Below are positions 45,601 through 53,306 of a stretch of DNA of 64,000 nt, piece by piece. Made by a program: the position numbers and the translations under genes. The DNA is from Bin5 sp965261695 (GTDB lineage: Bacteria > Chloroflexota > Anaerolineae > Caldilineales > Caldilineaceae), in contig OZ253474.1 in the NCBI GenBank assembly GCA_965261695.1, forward strand, positions 5,394,001 through 5,458,000, read 5' to 3'. Positions within the stretch are counted from its first letter, which is position 1. Every line of letters starts with the position of its first letter. A model generated the notes under the pieces. That model was not told where the DNA came from. It was given only the letters and a program-made list of their open reading frames with translations, and did not search any database.

Positions 45601-45831
45601 GCTACGAAACCAAAGTAGCACACTCTGAAATCTTTTGCTTTGGACAGGTAACGCATTGGCGGCGCAGGCGTGCGGCTGTGCCTCTCCTGGCGCTACGAAA
45701 CCAAAGTAGCACATTCTGAAATCTTTTGCTTTGGACAGGTAACGCATTGGCGGCGCAGGCGTGCGGCTGTGCTTCTCCTGGCGCTACGAAACCAAAGTAG
45801 CACACTCTGAAATCTTTTGCTTTGGACAGGG
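45601..45831 (+). repeat. 91-bp tandem repeat, 2.5 copies
   Basis: Units start at 45601, 45692 and 45783 with an exact 91-base period and near identity; the last is cut after about 49 bases. Each holds an inverted repeat CCAAAG / CTTTGG about 20 bases apart. The array lies just upstream of the Cys/His-headed gene on the minus strand, so it covers that gene's promoter region. A related GCAGGCGTGCGGC string occurs at 45574. Confidence 0.85.
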
Positions 45832-46012
45832 AGGTATTGGCGCGGCAGGGGTGGGTGGGGAAGCGGTTCAGCTAAAAATTGGGGTGCGTTTCCGAAAGCC
45901 CATGGTCAGATGGCAGGGCTGGGAGATCCACGAAGGGCACGAAGGATAGGGACGGCGTTGCGGAGGGAACTGATGGGCGTTCACAATTGTCCGGACTGGG
46001 ATTTGTACAGTT
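45832..46012. other. Intergenic, no gene recognised
   Basis: GC-rich spacer containing a short string CACGAAGGGCACGAAGG. No supported coding frame or RNA was found. Confidence 0.3.
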
Positions 46013-46080
46013 AAGTGATGGAGATGATTAAGTGATGGAGATGATTAAGTGATGGAGATGATTAAGTGATAGAGATGATT
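46013..46080 (+). repeat. 17-bp tandem repeat, four copies
   Basis: Four head-to-tail units of AAGTGATGGAGATGATT, the last with one change (GATAGAGATG). The array sits directly before the R1 fragment at 46081, at the place where other R1 copies carry TGATTCATGTGATTT strings, so it is probably an expansion of that part of R1. Confidence 0.85.
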
Positions 46081-46190
46081 GGCGGCGCCGGCGCAGATCG
46101 CGGTCTTCGTTGACGAGAATCGGGCGAAGCACAGTCCGATTCTGCCGGCAGGCACCTTGCAGATGTCACCACTTTGAGCAGTTCTTCAAG
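46081..46190 (+). repeat. Repeat R1, 3' fragment (copy e)
   Basis: GCGCAGATCGCGGTCTTCG, GACGAGAATCGGGCGAA, CCGATTCTGCCGGCAGGCA, GCAGATGTCACC and GAGCAGTTCTTCAA match copy a (in reverse at 6380-6490) block by block. Confidence 0.65.
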
Positions 46191-46249
46191 AGTCAACCAC
46201 TGCTAATGCGCGTTCACGCGGGAACCTGCTTGTTGCCGGATTGCGTGAT

Positions 46250-46344
46250 GCGTATTGCGTAAGGGCAGGCGAGGCGGCCACGACTCAAATGCTTTGAGCG
46301 CCCGAAAAGTCCCGGTTTCAAGCGGGATTCAGATTAGATGCGAT
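46250..46344 (+). repeat. Repeat R2, copy b
   Basis: It matches 43640-43743 through GCGTATTGCGT, GGCGAGGCGGCCACGA and AAGTCCCGGTTTCA. Together with copy a it brackets the Cys/His-headed gene. Bases 46345-46685 after it show nothing I recognise. Confidence 0.6.
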
Positions 46345-46685
46345 TGTCCTGTCAGACACTGACTCTCTTTTGAGGACAATTTGACCCTGATGTATAATCG
46401 GCGAAGGTGCATTGATGAAATTTTCTGTTTGCAGAAGCCCGCCACCACGGCACGTCCGCAAAATAGTTTTCTGGAAAGGGCCGAACGTCTTGCAGATACA
46501 CAGCCATGGTTGAACTGAAGAAGCGATGCCATGATCAGAAAGAAGTCCCCATCCAATTCTCATTGTAATGACTCAAATATTGGTGGCATTGACGTAGGCC
46601 CCCGCCTCCCCCGCAGTCAAACGCCCACCTCTCCCTCTTATTGGACCCGCACTTCACCCCTTGCACAGCACCCTGGCATGGCGCA

Positions 46686-47225
46686 ATGACAAGCTCTCGC
46701 AAGAATGATTCGGCCAAGATTGTTGCTGAAGCCGCAACACATCCGACAGACCTGAGTACCTGTTCGATTTCCCTGGTAAAGGCGGTTTCAAAAGGAGTGG
46801 AAGAAATCGTTGCTCCATTCGAACTCAGTACTCTTCACTTTGCGGTCCTGCGCCGCTTTCTACACAGAGAAAAGTGGACGAGTACCGAGCTGCTTCAGTT
46901 GATCCCTGTGGGCGCGCCCCGAATGAGCCGAATTGTCGCGAAGTTGGTGGAGAGACGGCTTTTGCGTCGTCGACGTCTTCGCAATGACCGACGAGTCGTT
47001 ATCCTCGCGCTAACCCAAGAGGGAACGTCGTTGACAAACGACATGGACCTGCGCATGAGGGAATACGAAGCAAGTTTGACAGCGGGCGTTACTGAGGAAG
47101 AGTTGGCCGTGTTCTTCCGCGTCACCCAAAGAATCTTGCTCAATGATGCGGACCGTACGGGGACGCGGCCAACCGCGCGGCGGGCAGGCGCCAATCTCGA
47201 CGTCCCTCAGCTGCTGGAATCCTAG
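46686..47225 (+). CDS. MarR-type transcriptional regulator
   Basis: This protein of about 179 residues has a winged-helix domain: LSTLHFAVLRRFLHREKWTS, then GAPRMSRIVAKLVERRLL as the recognition helix and RLRNDRRVVILALTQEG as the wing, the MarR arrangement. I used the ATG at 46686; the open frame begins at a TTG 45 bases earlier. It is in the same direction as crtB, 368 bases away, and could regulate it or itself. The effector is unknown. Confidence 0.8.
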   Translation: MTSSRKNDSAKIVAEAATHPTDLSTCSISLVKAVSKGVEEIVAPFELSTLHFAVLRRFLHREKWTSTELLQLIPVGAPRMSRIVAKLVERRLLRRRRLRNDRRVVILALTQEGTSLTNDMDLRMREYEASLTAGVTEEELAVFFRVTQRILLNDADRTGTRPTARRAGANLDVPQLLES

Positions 47226-47502
47226 CATATTTGAACCGAGCTGCTCCTCCAGCGACAATCTGGTTTGACACAGTGACTTCGCATTCCTGCTTTGCAGTGG
47301 TGGCGTCGTCATTGCGATGCGCCGCGCGCAGAACTCCCAACCTGAATTCACGCGCAAATTGCATCCGGGGCCGTTTTGTCGCGGCCGCTGTTGCAATGTT
47401 CACAATCTTTGGCTTTCGATCGCGTATCACGTGGACATGTCCCTTTCATAGAGTCCAACTGTACAAAATTTCACAAAAGCTGGGCACTTATTTGATTATA
47501 TC

Positions 47503-47531
47503 TTGACAGCTTGTACGGCATGGGGTACGCT
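47503..47531 (+). promoter_or_regulatory. Promoter of crtB
   Basis: TTGACA (47503-47508) and TACGCT (47526-47531) are 17 bases apart, about 60 bases before the crtB ATG. TGTAC strings occur at about 47458 and within the spacer, and GTAC next to the -10. These may be operator half-sites for the CarH-like protein; that is a guess. The rest of 47226-47593 holds no gene. Confidence 0.6.
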
Positions 47532-47593
47532 TGAATGGACTGACGTGGAGTAAATGGGTAATTCCCTGATACCCGTGAAAGGACACTAACAGC

Positions 47594-48604
47594 ATGAGCA
47601 AAGGCGCTCAAGTGGCCACCAAGATCCGCGACTGGGAGCGGCCCCTTCTCTCGCTCGCACAACAGGCGTGGCAAGCAGACAGCGTACTGCCTGCCGTCGA
47701 GGTTGCTGACAGCGATTCATTGGCGCTCGCCTATGACTATTGTGAGGAAATTACTGCGATTCACAGCCGCTCCTTCTATTCGGCCTCGGGTTTTCTGCCA
47801 ACACTGAAGCGCCGCTCCGTTCGCGCCTTGTACGCCTTCTGCCGCACTACGGATGACATTGTCGACAATGCCCCTGGCGGCCGGGGAAGCGCTGACCTGC
47901 TGCGCGCCGAACTCGATACCTGGCACGAACGCTCTCTGACGCATATTCCCCCTGCAAACGATCCCATCGTTGCGGCTTGGACAGACACCCGCTTGCGCTA
48001 TCGCATTCCGCAGTGCTACGCTGAGCAGCTTTTCGAGGGCGTTGCGAGCGACATAGAGTTCAGACCTTTCCAGACCTTTGCCGATCTGACCACCTATTGC
48101 TACGGCGTCGCGGCGACAGTCGGGCTGATGTGCATCCACGTCATCGGCTTTAGCGGCGTCGAGGCGCTCCCTTACGCTTTGAAGTTGGGCGTGGCATTGC
48201 AATTGACCAATATTCTGAGAGACGTGGGCGAGGACTGGCGGGCCGGTCGTCTCTATCTGCCCCTCGAAGACCTGGGCCGATTCGGCCTGGAGGAAGGCGA
48301 CATTGATGCAGGTATCGTCGATGATCGCTGGCGCGGTTTGATGCGTTTTCAGTTTGAACGCAACCGCCAGCTCTATGAGGAGGCCTGGCCGGGTATCGCG
48401 CTCTTGCACGCAGACGGCCACTTTGCCATCGCCGCCGCCGCCGATATGTATCGTGCCATTCTGAAGGACATCGAAGCGCACGACTATGACGTGTTTTCAA
48501 GACGCGCCCACCTCAACCGCTGGAACAAGCTGAGACGCCTGCCCTCGATCTGGTTACGCAGTAAGGCTTTGCGTACTCCGTCTTTAAACGGCGCATCCCT
48601 CTAG
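47594..48604 (+). CDS. crtB: Phytoene/squalene synthase family protein
   Basis: This 336-residue prenyl synthase has both aspartate-rich motifs: FCRTTDDIVDN near residue 95 and LTNILRDVGEDW near residue 210. EITAIHSRSFYSASGFLP and AGRLYLPLEDLGRFG also fit. It condenses two geranylgeranyl diphosphates to phytoene, the first committed step of carotenoid synthesis. Context (lycopene cyclase, CruF-like and CarH-like genes 5-9 kb away) favours phytoene over squalene synthase. Unlike the other carotenoid genes here it is intact. Confidence 0.9.
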   Translation: MSKGAQVATKIRDWERPLLSLAQQAWQADSVLPAVEVADSDSLALAYDYCEEITAIHSRSFYSASGFLPTLKRRSVRALYAFCRTTDDIVDNAPGGRGSADLLRAELDTWHERSLTHIPPANDPIVAAWTDTRLRYRIPQCYAEQLFEGVASDIEFRPFQTFADLTTYCYGVAATVGLMCIHVIGFSGVEALPYALKLGVALQLTNILRDVGEDWRAGRLYLPLEDLGRFGLEEGDIDAGIVDDRWRGLMRFQFERNRQLYEEAWPGIALLHADGHFAIAAAADMYRAILKDIEAHDYDVFSRRAHLNRWNKLRRLPSIWLRSKALRTPSLNGASL

Positions 48605-48666
48605 CGCAGGTTCACCTCCTGCCCTAAGTGCGATAAGTGCCGGTTTAGTGAGGCGCCCCCAAAAAA

Positions 48667-48695
48667 TTGTCAACAAGGGCCTTGGCGGCTACAAT
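48667..48695 (+). promoter_or_regulatory. Retained promoter of the decayed dpp operon
   Basis: TTGTCA (48667-48672) and TACAAT (48690-48695) are 17 bases apart, upstream of the broken dppD-like gene. It may still drive the downstream insertion. Confidence 0.5.
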
Positions 48696-48878
48696 GCCAC
48701 CACTATCGGGCCGGCGCGCACCGGAACTCCCGCTCTCCACGCGCAAAGTTAGGTGTGCCGCCAGGAGTGAGCCGGCAATTTCTCCCTTTGTCACATAGGC
48801 TCCACTGAGGCTGTTTCGTCGGCAATTTCACTATCACCGCCCCCCATAGCCGTTCAAGGCGGTGGGCAAGGTAAACCT

Positions 48879-49394
48879 ATGGCTGTAAATCGGCAGGCGC
48901 CCGCGCGCGTGGCCGCGGAAGCTAACCCTTTCGTGGATGATCCCATCCTCGAACTGCGCGACCTGAAGACTTACTTCTTCCTCGAACGCGGCGTTGTCAA
49001 GGCCGTAGACGGGGTAACCGTCTCGCTTGGGCGCAAGAAGACCCTGGGCGTCGTCGGTGAGAGCGGCTGTGGCTAGAACGTTACCTTCCTTTCAGTCATG
49101 CGGCTGGTACAGTCGCCGCCAGGCAAGATCGTCGAGGGCGAGATTCTGCTGCACCGCAAAGATGGCGAGACCGTCGATATCGTGAGGCTGGACCCGCGCG
49201 GCCGCCAGTTGCGTGACATTCGCGGCGCAGAGATCGGCATGATCTTCCAGGAGCCGATGACCTCTCTGAATCCGCTCCATCCGGTCGGATGGCAGATCTC
49301 CGAGTCGGTCCTGCTGCATCAGAACCTGTCACGCCGCGCCGGGCTGGAACGGGCTGAAGAGATGCTGAACCGGGTCCACATCGCCGCCAGCTGA
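48879..49394 (+). pseudogene. DppD-type ABC ATPase, N-terminal remnant with stop in the P-loop
   Basis: The frame encodes ILELRDLKTYFFLERGVVKAVDG and GVVGESGCG, then TAG exactly where the Walker A lysine should be. It continues in frame with NVTFLSVMRLVQSPPG and GAEIGMIFQEPMTSLNPLHPVG (Q-loop) and stops at 49394. The signature, Walker B and the C-terminal half are missing. The remnant is joined directly to a piece of permease gene, so a deletion has removed the rest. Confidence 0.85.
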
Positions 49395-49489
49395 TCTGCG
49401 GCGTGCTGCTCGTTGCCGGCAACCTGATCGCCGACATCTCGCTGGCCATCTTGGACCCGCGCGTGCGTTTCTCATTAAGAGAAACTTAG
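49391..49489 (+). pseudogene. DppB-type permease, C-terminal remnant
   Basis: Thirty-two codons read LICGVLLVAGNLIADISLAILDPRVRF, the typical end of a DppB permease (compare LADLAYAVADPRIRYE at 30.1 kb). It is fused out of frame to the dppD remnant by a deletion. Its stop at 49487-49489 lies 18 bases before the repeat-toxin gene. Confidence 0.75.
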
Positions 49490-49507
49490 ACCCAAAAAGG
49501 TTGGCTA

Positions 49508-52474
49508 TTGATGTTGGACAGAAGAGCTAAAGCAGCAGTATCGACAGTACTATCATCCCTGTTTGTGGTGGCCTTGATATTCAACGCGGTTGCCCGGCCC
49601 GTGCATGCATCTACTCCGAAAAGCTTGTTTTCCGATCCGTGTCCGAATTCTCTATTGGCTGTGGGCAAACAGAGTGTAAACGATGTCTTGGCCCAGTTTG
49701 AGAGTGTCTTGGAAAACGATGCCTCCTCTGCCAAATTGCGCGCCGGGACGGATGAAGAAGGTCACGTAGAGCAGGAGGCAGTGGACCAGGTCCAGACGGC
49801 CATTGTGTCACAGAGTAGCTCCGAAGACTCCCGGGATAGCCTTGGTCAGGAAGACGATGGCCTAGCTGAGAGTCAGATTTCCCGGCGCGGAGATGTCCAA
49901 GGCACAGCAGCCTCAAGTGTGGAAGAGGCTAGGGAAGACGCTCAAGTTGTGACTTCAAATGACCCTGAGGAGGGAAGCGGCACTTGGGGGAAAGTAGGAA
50001 ACGCTTGGCGTCAGATCCGTCAACTGCGCTTAGAGATTCCTGGTCTCAGCCTGGGAGAAGCGCGGGAAGTCTGGGATCAAATCCTGAGTCTACGCAATAA
50101 AGTGCCTGGCGTGAGTTTCGGGGAAGCAAGGGAAATCTGGAGCCAGATCCGCGAATTGCAATTAGAGATTCCTGACCTGAGTTTTGACCAAGCCCATGAA
50201 GTTTGGGATCAGATAACTGAAGTGCGAGTCGAAATGCCTGACCTGAACTTTGCGGAGGCACGGAAGGTCTGGCAACAGATACGTGGGCTGCAAATAGCAA
50301 TGCCCGATTTGAGCTTTGGTGAAGCAAAGGAAGTCTGGGATGAAATAGGTGACTTGCGCGTCGAGATGCCTGATCTGAACCTTAAGGAGGCACAGGAGGT
50401 CTGGCAACAGATACGTGGGCTGCAGGTAGGCATGCCCGATTTGCGCTTTGATGAAGCAAAGGAAGTTTGGGGTCAAATAGGTGACTTGCGCGTCAAAATG
50501 CCTGACCTGAAATTTGAGCAGGCACTGGAGGTCTGGCAACAGATACGTGAACTACAGATAGACAAGCCTGACTTGAGTTTTGGCGAGGCGCAAGAGGCTT
50601 GGGATCAGATTCACGAACTGAGAGTAGAGTTGTCTGAACTGGGCTTTGCAGAAGCAAGGGTGACGTGGGAGCGGATTCGTGAATTGCAGTTGGAGCGGCC
50701 AGACCTTCAATATGAGGAGGCAAAGGAAGTTTGGGATCAGATTCGAGGTCTGCAGGTAGAGTTGCCTGGCTATAGTTACGCGGAGGCTAACGAAGCTTGG
50801 GATCAGATTCGTGGGCTACATTTGGAGTTGCCCGACATGAGTCTCGGAGAGGCAGGGGAGATCTGGGAACAGATACGCGTTCTGCAAGTGGAGATGCCAA
50901 ATCTTAGCTTCCAGGACGCACAAGAAGCGTGGCAGCAGATTCCTGTGCTGCAACTGGAGATTCCAGAACTGAGTCGTCAAGAAGCACTGGAAGTCTGGGA
51001 ACAAATAAGTAGTATTCGGCTTGACGTGCCCAACCTTAGCTTCGGAGAGGCCCGGGAAGCCTGGTATCAGATTCGACACTTGCAGGTAGAGATGGACGAC
51101 CTGCCCTTTGACCAGGCAAGGGAGGTCTGGGGTCAAATTCGCGCTCTACAGTTAGAGATGCCCGACCTAAGCCCTGAAGGCGCAAGAGACTTGTGGCAGC
51201 AGATTCGCGAAATGCAAGTCGAATTGCCTGAGGTAAGTTTCGAAGAAGCGCTGAACGTTTGGGTTCTGATACAAGCACAGCAGTTTGAGTCGCCTGACCT
51301 GTCAATTGCGCAGGCACAGGAGGTTCTGAAGCAGATACGAGGACTGCGGATTGAGTTACCAGCTGTTAGTCTAGGGCAAGCTAGAGATTTTTGGGTACAG
51401 ATTCAGCGGCTGAGTGAAGATGCCCCGACTCAAGGACTTCAAGAATTAGAGAAAGTTTGGGAACAGATTCGGAATCTGCATATTGAATTACCCGAACTGA
51501 GTTTTGAAGAAGCCAAAGTGGTCTGGTTTGAGGTGCAGGGACTGCGGGCAGAAGTTCCTGAGCTTAGTTTTGAAGAAGCAAAGGATCTTTGGCTCCGGAT
51601 GAAGGAACTGCAGGCTATAGTGCCTGATCTGAATGGAATTTCTGGTCTCATCAGACTTCGGGCGGAAGGCTTTTTGCTTGAGATTGGATTCGAAGATACA
51701 GATGGCGATGGTCTCCCCAATTGGCCGGAAGGGACTCCCTTTTCAGGCCAAAATGTAGATCTGGAAATTATCATTAGTAAGGGTGCAGGCGTCGCTATTG
51801 GATTTGTGCCAATAGCAGGCGATGTTGTTGACGGCGCCGCCCTCGTTATTGGCAAGGACCCTTTTACCGGCGAGTGTTTGACACAAACGGAGCAGATTCT
51901 GCTCGCCATAGGCATCGTTCTCCTACTTCCTATCTCTGTGAGGAGCGTGAAGTTCATTGGGAAGCACGTAGACAAAGCGTCGCCACTAGCCAAGAGAGTT
52001 CTGGCCAATACGCTGACAGAATTGCCCGTCTCGGTGCGTCGCTGGCTAGTGTCGGGCCTTGTACATCCACCCTTTAGGGGAATGCGCACTATCGTTGGGG
52101 AAGGTGCGACCTCAGCAGATGAACTGGCTTCCTCCCTAGGCTCTGCAGCATTCAAAAAAAGCAATTATCGCAACTCCTTACTCAGATTTACCGGAGTTAG
52201 CAGCAGCGCCGCCAAAGGTCTTGAAGCCCACCACATCCTACCAAAGGAATTCGAGCAGCGATTTGTCGAACACGGCATAGAAACTATCCACGACCCCAGG
52301 TTGTTGGTTTGGGTCGACGAAGTGAAGCATAGGGGTTGGAGTAAGGCTTACAACGACTCGTGGACGAGCTTCTTTCAGCAAACTCCCAACCCAACCAGAC
52401 TGCAAATCCTGGAAGAGGCGCATGAACTTGCGAAAGATTTTGGCTACGAGGTGCTTTTCAAGCCTCTAAATTGA
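49508..52474 (+). CDS. Secreted 22-residue-repeat protein with C-terminal toxin-like domain
   Basis: This 988-residue protein has a signal peptide (to about residue 35), a polar low-complexity stretch, then from about residue 166 to 715 some 25 repeats of exactly 22 residues. The unit is close to VWxQIRxLQxExPDLSFxEAxE, probably a helical solenoid. After the repeats come a calcium-loop-like DTDGDGLPNW (about 730) and GFVPIAGDVVDGAALVIGKDPFTGE (about 765-790), like pre-toxin segments of polymorphic toxins. The last 100 residues contain GLEAHHILPKEFEQ (His908-His909) and HDPRLLVWVDEVKHRGW, resembling HNH/AHH-type nuclease toxins. A likely immunity gene follows. Confidence 0.75.
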   Translation: MMLDRRAKAAVSTVLSSLFVVALIFNAVARPVHASTPKSLFSDPCPNSLLAVGKQSVNDVLAQFESVLENDASSAKLRAGTDEEGHVEQEAVDQVQTAIVSQSSSEDSRDSLGQEDDGLAESQISRRGDVQGTAASSVEEAREDAQVVTSNDPEEGSGTWGKVGNAWRQIRQLRLEIPGLSLGEAREVWDQILSLRNKVPGVSFGEAREIWSQIRELQLEIPDLSFDQAHEVWDQITEVRVEMPDLNFAEARKVWQQIRGLQIAMPDLSFGEAKEVWDEIGDLRVEMPDLNLKEAQEVWQQIRGLQVGMPDLRFDEAKEVWGQIGDLRVKMPDLKFEQALEVWQQIRELQIDKPDLSFGEAQEAWDQIHELRVELSELGFAEARVTWERIRELQLERPDLQYEEAKEVWDQIRGLQVELPGYSYAEANEAWDQIRGLHLELPDMSLGEAGEIWEQIRVLQVEMPNLSFQDAQEAWQQIPVLQLEIPELSRQEALEVWEQISSIRLDVPNLSFGEAREAWYQIRHLQVEMDDLPFDQAREVWGQIRALQLEMPDLSPEGARDLWQQIREMQVELPEVSFEEALNVWVLIQAQQFESPDLSIAQAQEVLKQIRGLRIELPAVSLGQARDFWVQIQRLSEDAPTQGLQELEKVWEQIRNLHIELPELSFEEAKVVWFEVQGLRAEVPELSFEEAKDLWLRMKELQAIVPDLNGISGLIRLRAEGFLLEIGFEDTDGDGLPNWPEGTPFSGQNVDLEIIISKGAGVAIGFVPIAGDVVDGAALVIGKDPFTGECLTQTEQILLAIGIVLLLPISVRSVKFIGKHVDKASPLAKRVLANTLTELPVSVRRWLVSGLVHPPFRGMRTIVGEGATSADELASSLGSAAFKKSNYRNSLLRFTGVSSSAAKGLEAHHILPKEFEQRFVEHGIETIHDPRLLVWVDEVKHRGWSKAYNDSWTSFFQQTPNPTRLQILEEAHELAKDFGYEVLFKPLN

Positions 52475-52529
52475 GCGCAATATACCTTTCTACAACCGCT
52501 AACAAGAGGAAACGAACTTCACAAAAGCT

Positions 52530-53150
52530 ATGGCTTCTTTGAAACTGCTCAAAGTTGAAACACTCTTCGAACTCTCCGACCCAATGGCAGTCGAGCCATT
52601 TCGACTGAGAGGTCGCCTTCCTTCCAACACTAAGGGCGAAGGGTTCGATGTTGAGCTACTCTCTCAAGGCAAATCTCAGTACAAGAAGCCCATCCAGTTT
52701 GACGCTGCCCAAGGCAGTGATGCAACCGATTTTCTGTGGACTCAACTCGTAACACCAGTCTGCGTATCGGAGCGAGTGATACGCATTCTCAAGGAAAACG
52801 AAGTAAGCGGTTGGTCAACATACCCCGTCGAGATCTTCGACCAGGAAGGAAACCTACTTCCTGACTATCATGGTCTTGCCGTGACCGGCGCTGTCTGCGA
52901 GGCCGATTACAGCCGCAGCGCCGTCGTTACGAAACCACCGCCAGCGCCGCGCGGCAGGAGTCAAGACGTATACAGGGGACTTTACTTCGATGAAGATCAG
53001 TGGGATGGCAGCGATATGTTTTGGGTGGACGGAGTTCGCGTTGTCGTTGACAAAGTGAAAAAGATTTTCGAGCAAAACAAAGTCGCAAACTTACGCTTTA
53101 CCGCCTTATCTGAACGAGAAATACGCGTCAGACTCGTGCGGCGGGACTGA
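52530..53150 (+). CDS. Probable immunity protein (DUF1629/Imm11-like)
   Basis: This 206-residue soluble protein lies 55 bases after the repeat-toxin gene on the same strand. The segment CVSERVIRILKENEVSGW, followed by TYPVEIFDQEGNLLPDYHGLAV, matches the pattern I know from Imm11 (DUF1629) immunity proteins. It has no signal peptide, as expected for a protein that guards the producer's cytoplasm. AAGAGGAAACG lies upstream of the ATG. The assignment rests on this pattern plus position. Confidence 0.55.
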   Translation: MASLKLLKVETLFELSDPMAVEPFRLRGRLPSNTKGEGFDVELLSQGKSQYKKPIQFDAAQGSDATDFLWTQLVTPVCVSERVIRILKENEVSGWSTYPVEIFDQEGNLLPDYHGLAVTGAVCEADYSRSAVVTKPPPAPRGRSQDVYRGLYFDEDQWDGSDMFWVDGVRVVVDKVKKIFEQNKVANLRFTALSEREIRVRLVRRD

Positions 53151-53306
53151 CTTCGCAATAAGGGACTAATGTAGATCCCAAATGAGACCAAGAAATTTAT
53201 AGTAGAGGAAAAGGCAGACGAGCCGCCTGCTAGTCTAGGATGAAGGCCGTGTGAAAAGTCTTGGTTTCAATTTGAACTTACATTAGTTGGAACTGAGTTG
53301 GACACT

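Noticed and set aside
45601..46080. Possible CRISPR array
   Set aside because: The repeats are contiguous with no unique spacers, and no cas genes are near.
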